A DNA stretch of 64,000 bases. Origin: Conus ventricosus (taxonomy: Eukaryota > Mollusca > Gastropoda > Neogastropoda > Conidae). Position numbers and translations under genes: made by a program. The stretch spans positions 47,509,835 through 47,573,834 of the forward strand of contig CM031600.1 in assembly GCA_018398815.1 (NCBI GenBank). The letters run 5' to 3'. Under the pieces are notes generated by a model. That model did not search any database. It saw only the letters and a list, made by a program, of their open reading frames with translations, and was not told where the DNA came from. Within the stretch, counting starts at the first letter, position 1, and the number at the start of each line of letters is the position of its first letter. Shown piece by piece: positions 58,802 through 64,000 of the stretch.

Positions 58802-60548
58802 AAAGTAAAATAAAATAACATAAAACATAAAACAGTGCAACTCAAGACTGTTGGCCCCTGGAGCAAATTTGGCAACAAGGGGTCGCACTCGATTCAAGAA
58901 GTTAAAAGCAATGGCCAAATTCAGGCCCAGGTAAAAGTAAAATATCTGGGGGAGTAAAAATAGAAAATCGTCAATATGCAGATCTCAAAACTGTCGAATC
59001 AACTTGTCCCCTAAATGAGAATGCACTTGTGGCAATCTTGATGGCACCCGGCAGTGAGTTCCACAGCCGTACAGAACTGGGATAAAAAGAATGTAAGTGG
59101 CTGTCAATATTTGATGCAGGTATGGTATAACATTGACCGCCACTCCTGGTGCTACTTTTATTCAATACTAGTTGTTCCATTGGAATATCGATTACTTTAG
59201 CTCTGCCTTTGAAGAAGATGTTAAGTTTGATAAAAGCTCTTCTCTCTTCTAAGGGTTTCCATTCTAATTTCCTCATGTTCTTCCTAGTATTCCCCTTTTC
59301 TCTGATGTGGTTCCCTGTTACAAACCGTGCTGCTCTCTTCTGAATCTTTTCGAGGTTATCAATGTCCTTTAGATGGTAAGGATCCCAAACTGAGCAACCA
59401 TATTCCAGTACTGGTCTAACCAGCGTTTTGTAGCAGTCTTCTTTAACCTTTTGGGGGCAGTCATTGATATTCCTGTATAAGAAAGCTAAGATGTTATTTG
59501 CTTTCTTACATACTAAATTGTAATGTTCTTTCCATTTGAGACGACTATCTATAATCACGCCTAAATATTTTGCAGCATTAGTTTCTTTAAGAATAGTATT
59601 ATGGATAGAATAATCTGATCTAATTGGTGAGCGTTTGTTACATATACGCAACACTTGGCACTTTTGGGGATGAAATTCCATTTTCCAAGTACTTTCCCAC
59701 TCTTGTAAAGCGTTTAGATCTTCTTGTAGAATGCGTGTATCATTCTTGCTTCTGATTGTTCTATATACTAAACTGTCATCTGCAAAAAGCCTTATAGTAG
59801 TTCCAGGAGAGAGATTTCTACTTATGTCATTTATATAAATTAAGAAAAACAAGGGCCCCAGAACAGTTCCCTGTGGTACACCTGACAAGACTGGTTTACA
59901 ATGGGATGACGACCCTTCCACAACAACTTTCTGCGTTCTCCCAACGAGAAATGATCTAGCCCATTTTAGCAAAGAACCGCCAATGCCGATGTGTTCTAAT
60001 TTAAGCAGCAGGCCCTCATGGTCAACCTTATCAAAGGCTTTAGAAAAGTCTAATAAAATTGCATCTATTTGCTGCCTGTTGTTAAGACAGTTATTAAAAT
60101 CATTGAGAGTTGTTATAAGTTGAGTCTCACAACTCCTTCGCTGTCTAAAACCATGTTGGGCATTATTTAAAAAGTCATATTTGTCAAGATGGTCCATTAT
60201 GCTACTATATATTATGTGTTCAAATAGTTTAGCTGATATGGATGTAAGAGATACAGGTCTATAGTTTTCTGCTTTTGTTTTGTCACCCTTTTTGAATAAG
60301 GGAACAATGCTCGCATCTCGCCACTCATCAGGTATTACTCCCTGGTCCAGTGAAGCTTGGTAAAGTAGTTGGTATACCTCACTCAATTCATTGGCACATA
60401 ATTTTAAGAGCTTGCCAGGAACGCCATCAGGACCAGTAGCTTTGTTTTCATTGATGTTGGTCAGTAACTTAAATACTCCTGCTTTGTTTACTTTGATGTT
60501 CTGCATTTCAGGGAGTTTATCATCATCCTTTAGTCTAACGTTAATTAA
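58802..60548 (-). mobile_element. CR1/jockey-like LINE, 5'-truncated, RT frame intact
   Basis: A minus-strand LINE copy lacking ORF1 and endonuclease. It ends with an AT-rich 3' tail of TTTTA-type words (58,802-58,840). At its 5' side it abuts another LINE fragment at about 60,548 without a visible target duplication. Confidence 0.8.
58971..60506 (-). CDS. LINE reverse transcriptase, 511-codon uninterrupted frame
   Basis: The frame covers the whole RT and thumb in one piece. Visible motifs in order are NKATGPDGVPGKLL (about residue 20), IPDEWRDASIVPLFKKGDK, NYRPVSLTSISAKLFEHII, QHGFRQRRSCETQL, AILLDFSKAFDKVDHEGLL (motif A aspartates), SGVPQGTVLGPLFFLIYIND (motif B) and IRLFADDSLVYR (catalytic ADD). 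The C-terminal region follows with KYLGVIIDSRLKW, RPVLEYGCSVWDP and RLWNSLPGAI. The frame is open beyond the listed ATG to about 60,545, so the ATG at 60,506 is only the first methionine of a truncated copy. It lacks the endonuclease, so it cannot mobilise itself, but absence of any stop suggests recent insertion. The CR1/jockey group is assigned from motifs only. Confidence 0.88.
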   Translation of the reverse strand: MQNIKVNKAGVFKLLTNINENKATGPDGVPGKLLKLCANELSEVYQLLYQASLDQGVIPDEWRDASIVPLFKKGDKTKAENYRPVSLTSISAKLFEHIIYSSIMDHLDKYDFLNNAQHGFRQRRSCETQLITTLNDFNNCLNNRQQIDAILLDFSKAFDKVDHEGLLLKLEHIGIGGSLLKWARSFLVGRTQKVVVEGSSSHCKPVLSGVPQGTVLGPLFFLIYINDISRNLSPGTTIRLFADDSLVYRTIRSKNDTRILQEDLNALQEWESTWKMEFHPQKCQVLRICNKRSPIRSDYSIHNTILKETNAAKYLGVIIDSRLKWKEHYNLVCKKANNILAFLYRNINDCPQKVKEDCYKTLVRPVLEYGCSVWDPYHLKDIDNLEKIQKRAARFVTGNHIREKGNTRKNMRKLEWKPLEERRAFIKLNIFFKGRAKVIDIPMEQLVLNKSSTRSGGQCYTIPASNIDSHLHSFYPSSVRLWNSLPGAIKIATSAFSFRGQVDSTVLRSAY

Positions 60549-61183
60549 AGGTTTGGGGGTGAAGACGACTGGAAAAAAAACCCAACCTTTTATTCAGAGA
60601 ATGAAAGAGAGTATAGAGTACTGAGAAGGGGGGAGGGGGAAGGGGAGGGGGAGAGTTGGATTTACGGAATTCAGATACCTTCCTACTGAAGGTACCTGCC
60701 ATTGGGACCTGCACTATCTCCTGAGGGAGCAGGTTCCAGTCCCTTACTGTTCTTGGGAGGAACGACATATTTCTTTGTTCCGTCCGGCACGTTATTCTGC
60801 TGTATTGTTGGTTGTGGCCCCTCCTTGATGTTGTTTGGAGGGGTTTTAAATGGTGGAACTTTAAAACCGTTGCGTTGTGTTTCATGTTGTAAAACATTGT
60901 TAGACGTGTCGCTTTCTGCCTCGTCTCAAGAGGTGGCCATTTCAGTTCCTCCAGCAAGGTGGTGACGCTGGAGGTTTGCTTGTTCACGATAAAGGGAGCC
61001 GCTCTACGTTGGATGGACTCCATGTCCTGGATGTCTTGGGCAGTGTGTGAGTCCCAGACAGCGGAGGTGTATTCCAGCACTGGTCTCACTAGTTGCTTTG
61101 TATGCCGTTTCTTTGACCTTCCTGTCGGTGTTTTTTAGATTCTTTCGCAGGAAGCTCAGTGTCTTGTTGGCTTTGGCACTCAT
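60549..61183 (-). mobile_element. LINE RT C-terminal fragment (second family)
   Basis: A minus-strand frame (to 61,089) reads MRPVLEYTSAVWD, DIQDMESIQRRAA, TTLLEELKWPPLETRQK and MSFLPRTVRDWNLLPQEIV. An upstream piece in another frame reads AKANKTLSFLRKNL (61,130-61,180). One frameshift lies near 61,090. It is a different family from the neighbour at 59-60.5 kb but has the same domain layout. The apparent extension of the frame to 60,541 runs through the junction. Confidence 0.75.
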
Positions 61184-62805
61184 TTTAACTATCCAGAAAT
61201 TGAGTGAAATAAAGAAACATGTAGATCAGGAGAAGGACACCCAGCCTCCCAGTTTTTGAAGACCTGTAAAGATTCATATCTGATTCAGCACCAGAGGGAA
61301 CCTACCCGCATCAGAGAGGGAGAAGCACCTAGCCTTGTGGACCTAGTACTGACAAACAGAGAGGACACAATCAGTGAAATAAACACACATGCTGGCCTAG
61401 GGAAAAGTGACCATGCAACTCTGCTTATACACCTGACATGTAGTGGCAAGGAAGACTCTAAAGAAGTTATGTACAACGTTTCAAAAGCGAATTTCTGCGC
61501 AATTGAGAAACAATTAGGCGACGTTGATTGGGAGAAAGAGTTGAGTAGCCTGAATGTTAATGAGATGTGGACCAGAATCAGAGATGAGATCAATTCAGCT
61601 ATAGCAGCCCATGTTCCAAAGACAAAATTCTCTGGCAAACGATCTAAGAAATGGATGGACAAGGGAACCCTAACGTCGGTAAGGAAAAAGCACAAGCTAT
61701 TCTGCCGCTGGCTGGAGACTAGGGATGGTGAAGATTATCAACTGTATGCCAAAGAAGAAACAGATCTAAGAAAGAATGTCAGAAAGCACAACGTCGAATG
61801 GAGCAAATAGTAGCTGCACAAGCGAAACAAAATCCAAAGGCTTTCTGGTCATATGTAAACAGTAAAACCAAGACAAGGAGTGGTGTAGCAGACCTGAAAA
61901 AAGAGGATGGTAGCAAATCAAAGTCGGACCAAGAGAAAGCTGAGATTCTGAATGCATTCTTTCATAGCGTTTTCACCATAGAAGAGGATGGGGACATGCC
62001 GGAACCATGGAAATGCAGTTAAGATGAAGAGCTAAGTGACTTTGTGATAGATACTGAGAAGGTTAGAAAACTGCTAGCAGATCTAAACACAAGTAAGGCT
62101 CCGGGACCCGATGGGCTAAACCCAATGCTTCTCTCCTAGACTGCAGATGTTCTTGCCACCTCAGTGGCCATGCTGTTCAGAAAATCCTTGAACGAAGGAA
62201 AAATCCCAGAAGACTGGCGGCTAGCACGGGCCACACCTTTCTTCAAGAAAGGCAGCGAAATGCTAGCTAGTAACTACAGGCCAGTTAGCCTTACATGCAT
62301 CCTCTGCAAAATAATGGAAAAATTAGTAAGAGAGAAACTTGTCAAACACCTTGAAGAAAACAACCTTGTCAGTGAGAAACAACATGGGTTTGTAAATGGG
62401 AGGTCGTGCATCACCCAGCTTCTTGATGTTATGGATACATGGACTAAGGTCTTAAATGATGGAGGCTCAGTTGACATTGTTTACATGGACTTCCAGAAAG
62501 CGTTTGATAGCGTTCCACACAGATGACTTTTTCGAAAGTTCAAGCTCATGGTATCAAAGGGAAGGTACTACTTTGGATACAAGACTTCCTAAACAACAGA
62601 CGTCAGCAAGTTTGTCAATAGCCCACAGTCACAAGAAGCCAATGTCTCGAGTGGGATTCCCCAGGGGAGTGTTTTGGGACCTATTCTGTTTGTTTTGTAT
62701 ATCAACGACCTGCCGAATCACATTTAAAACACACTGTACAGATTTTTGCAGATGACACCAAGGTTTTCGCAAGAAGTGACAATGAAGGAGCTACAGTAGA
62801 AAGAA
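61184..62805 (+). mobile_element. CR1/jockey-like LINE, EN end plus RT, pseudogene
   Basis: A plus-strand LINE begins abruptly inside the endonuclease (FNYPEIE, then TRIREGEAPSLVDLVLTNRE and GKSDHATLLIHL). It runs through the linker (184-codon frame 61,256-61,810, then KAFWSYVNSKTKTRSGVADL) into the [104 protein letters not shown] and the catalytic FADDTKVFARS (about 62,745). A frameshift at 61,800, stops at 62,022, 62,140 and 62,526, and further shifts disable it. It stops after the catalytic motif near 62,805. Confidence 0.82.
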
Positions 62806-62834
62806 ACTCGTGGAGAGCGTGGCAGCAGAGAGTC

Positions 62835-63058
62835 CTCAGAAGAGAAGCCCCTTCAAGCAAGTGTTTCGGCCCTTATGTCCTGGCACTCTAGGGGGTTGGG
62901 CCACACCCGTTTCATGACTCCGGATGTCCCTCTGCTGCCCCTTTTCTTTTCCCATCTTGGGGGACGAGTCATGGCTGGGATTCTAACCCATGACCCTCTG
63001 GACATGCTCATTTTCCACTTAATGACTCGCACTCTAACCACTGAGCCACTGGGGCACC
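62835..63058 (-). mobile_element. tRNA-derived SINE
   Basis: On the minus strand the sequence opens GGTGCCCCAGTGGCTCAGTG, containing an RNA polymerase III box A (TGGCTCAGTGGTTAGAG, 63,048-63,032). At a tRNA-like but stretched distance comes a box B (GGTTAGAATCC, 62,988-62,978; consensus GGTTCGAATCC). The gap of about 43 bases and the lack of a foldable anticodon arm argue against a functional tRNA. The tail region toward 62,835 is unresolved. Confidence 0.65.
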
Positions 63059-63076
63059 TGATATTTGTAGGGAAAG

Positions 63077-64000
63077 TTAAGCCTTATGAAGTTCACTTTT
63101 GTTCCTCCTTGACCAGATCCAGCTTGAACACCTCTCTGCCGCTTCTGCCATTGCTTTCAGGGCTCTGGTTTTTTCCCTCCCTGCAACTGAGAGCTGTTTC
63201 ATGAGGCTGTATGCAGACGTTCCTACAAACCCCCTAGCTCCAGTTTCTGCAGTGAGGACTTTGACCTGATAGCCTTCTCTCCTCAGGCTGTTTGCCAGAT
63301 CAGCATACTTTTCAGTCTTGTAGATTTGAGCTGCCTCCATTCTGTTCTCATATGGCACCGTGAGCTCGATCATGATCAGCTGATTGGTTGACTGAGAGTG
63401 GACTACTATGTCTGGTCTCGCCACTCTTGCTGACGATCTCTGGGTGACTCTTCCATTCTGGGAGGTCTGCAGTGCACTCCCAGTCATCTGCCCCGTCCAG
63501 CAGACTCTGCCTGCATGTTCCGAGTGGCACTGTTGTTCTTGGCCATGATTTGCTGCCTCCTGCCGTGAAGAATGTTATGGGTGCTTTTGGAGTCCTGATT
63601 TTCCCTTTTGTGGTGTTGGTACTAGCCCAGACTGCTTGTACAATCTCTTTGAGCACTTGGTTGTGCCTCCATGTGTACCTTCTTGAGCCAGGGCTACTTT
63701 ACATGAGCTTATGACATGATCCACTATTTGTTTTTCATGGCAGAGGGGGCATGCAGGATCGTCTGTTTTTCCCCATTTCACCAGGTTTGCATTTGAGGCA
63801 GAAGGTCATATGCAGATCTGAGAATGAAGCTGATCCTGAGAGGAGCCATGTGCCAAATGTCATTCCAAGTGAGACTTCTTTGGAGTGCATTCTCCCACGT
63901 TGTCCATTGCCCTTGCTGGCTCTGCTGGACTGCTTTTGGGAGTCTTTTTTAGTCTTCTTCTTTTCTCATCTCCTGAATCATCATGCTTTGAAGTCTGATC
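63077..64000 (-). mobile_element. R2/HERO-like LINE C-terminus with restriction-like endonuclease
   Basis: Broken minus-strand frames, running off the window edge, give the C-terminal part of a site-specific type LINE. A zinc finger CPLCHEKQIVDHVISSC (C-X2-C-X7-H-X4-C, about 63,695-63,750) is followed by VLKEIVQAVWA. The PD-(D/E)XK endonuclease core then reads RPDIVV (about 63,405), IELTVPYENRM with the catalytic E, and YKTEKYADL with the likely lysine. ETGARGFVG, LMKQLSVAG and AAERCSSWIWSRR lead to the stop at 63,077. Frameshifts occur near 63,490 and 63,655. The RT lies beyond the window. The finger followed by RPD..ELT distinguishes this group (R2, NeSL, HERO) from the apurinic-endonuclease LINEs elsewhere in the window. 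Confidence 0.78.

Noticed and set aside
62978..63048. A functional tRNA gene
   Set aside because: Box A and box B are present but too far apart, box B has a mismatch, and no anticodon arm could be folded; it fits a tRNA-derived SINE.

Overview
The window looks like nuclear DNA of an animal, most likely a mollusc and perhaps a gastropod. The basis is a large intron-rich gene with canonical GT-AG splice sites, long (CA)n/(GT)n arrays, and dense LINE families of kinds common in lophotrochozoans (L1-like, I/Nimb-like with RNase H, L2-like, CR1/jockey-like, and an R2/HERO-like type with a restriction-like endonuclease). The species assignment is inference. Nothing bacterial or plasmid-like was seen.

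The one host gene I can support is on the minus strand: GTF2F1, encoding TFIIF alpha/RAP74, which runs from about 44 kb leftward. Its first coding exon (40,897-41,018), second (38,058-38,130) and third (35,865-36,076) join with matching splice phases into the conserved N-terminal RAP74 dimerization domain. A noisy fourth coding exon (8,024-8,213) and perhaps a fifth (about 7,700-7,838) follow. The third coding exon occurs three times (4.8, 20.4 and 36 kb) and the second twice (35.0 and 38.1 kb).

The simplest reading is that two haplotypes were laid end to end. Bases 1-5,049 and 35.39-38.43 kb carry the same clean sequence. Between them lie a 1,000-N gap and 6.05-35.36 kb, a second and lower-quality version of the locus. 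The second version carries a 12,634-bp DNA transposon (21,007-33,640) with terminal inverted repeats and an exact TTAA duplication. The matching empty site is at 36,613-36,616. Minus-strand pieces inside it resemble Kolobok-type transposases. It also holds a 60-bp tandem array with two alternating subtypes and a small plus-strand spliced reading frame.

Region by region: 1-3,540 holds a decayed L1-like LINE antisense to GTF2F1; 3.8-5.05 kb holds intron and an exon; then the gap; 6.05-14.8 kb is homopolymer-damaged sequence with GTF2F1 exons and C-rich or AT-rich low-complexity blocks; 14.8-19 kb is the second copy of the L1-like LINE; 19-21 kb is intron and a damaged exon; 21-33.6 kb is the transposon; 33.6-38.4 kb is the duplicated intron/exon block; 38.4-44.7 kb is GTF2F1 introns with a dispersed repeat pair and a palindrome. 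From 44.73 kb to the end it is almost entirely retrotransposons. These are a near-complete 5.8-kb I/Nimb-like LINE with a 12-bp target duplication, an RNase H LINE split by two L2-like insertions that each have exact target duplications, a 1-kb GT/CA block, several LINE 3' ends, a LINE with an intact 511-codon reverse transcriptase frame, a head-to-head LINE mosaic, a tRNA-derived SINE and an R2/HERO-like LINE end.
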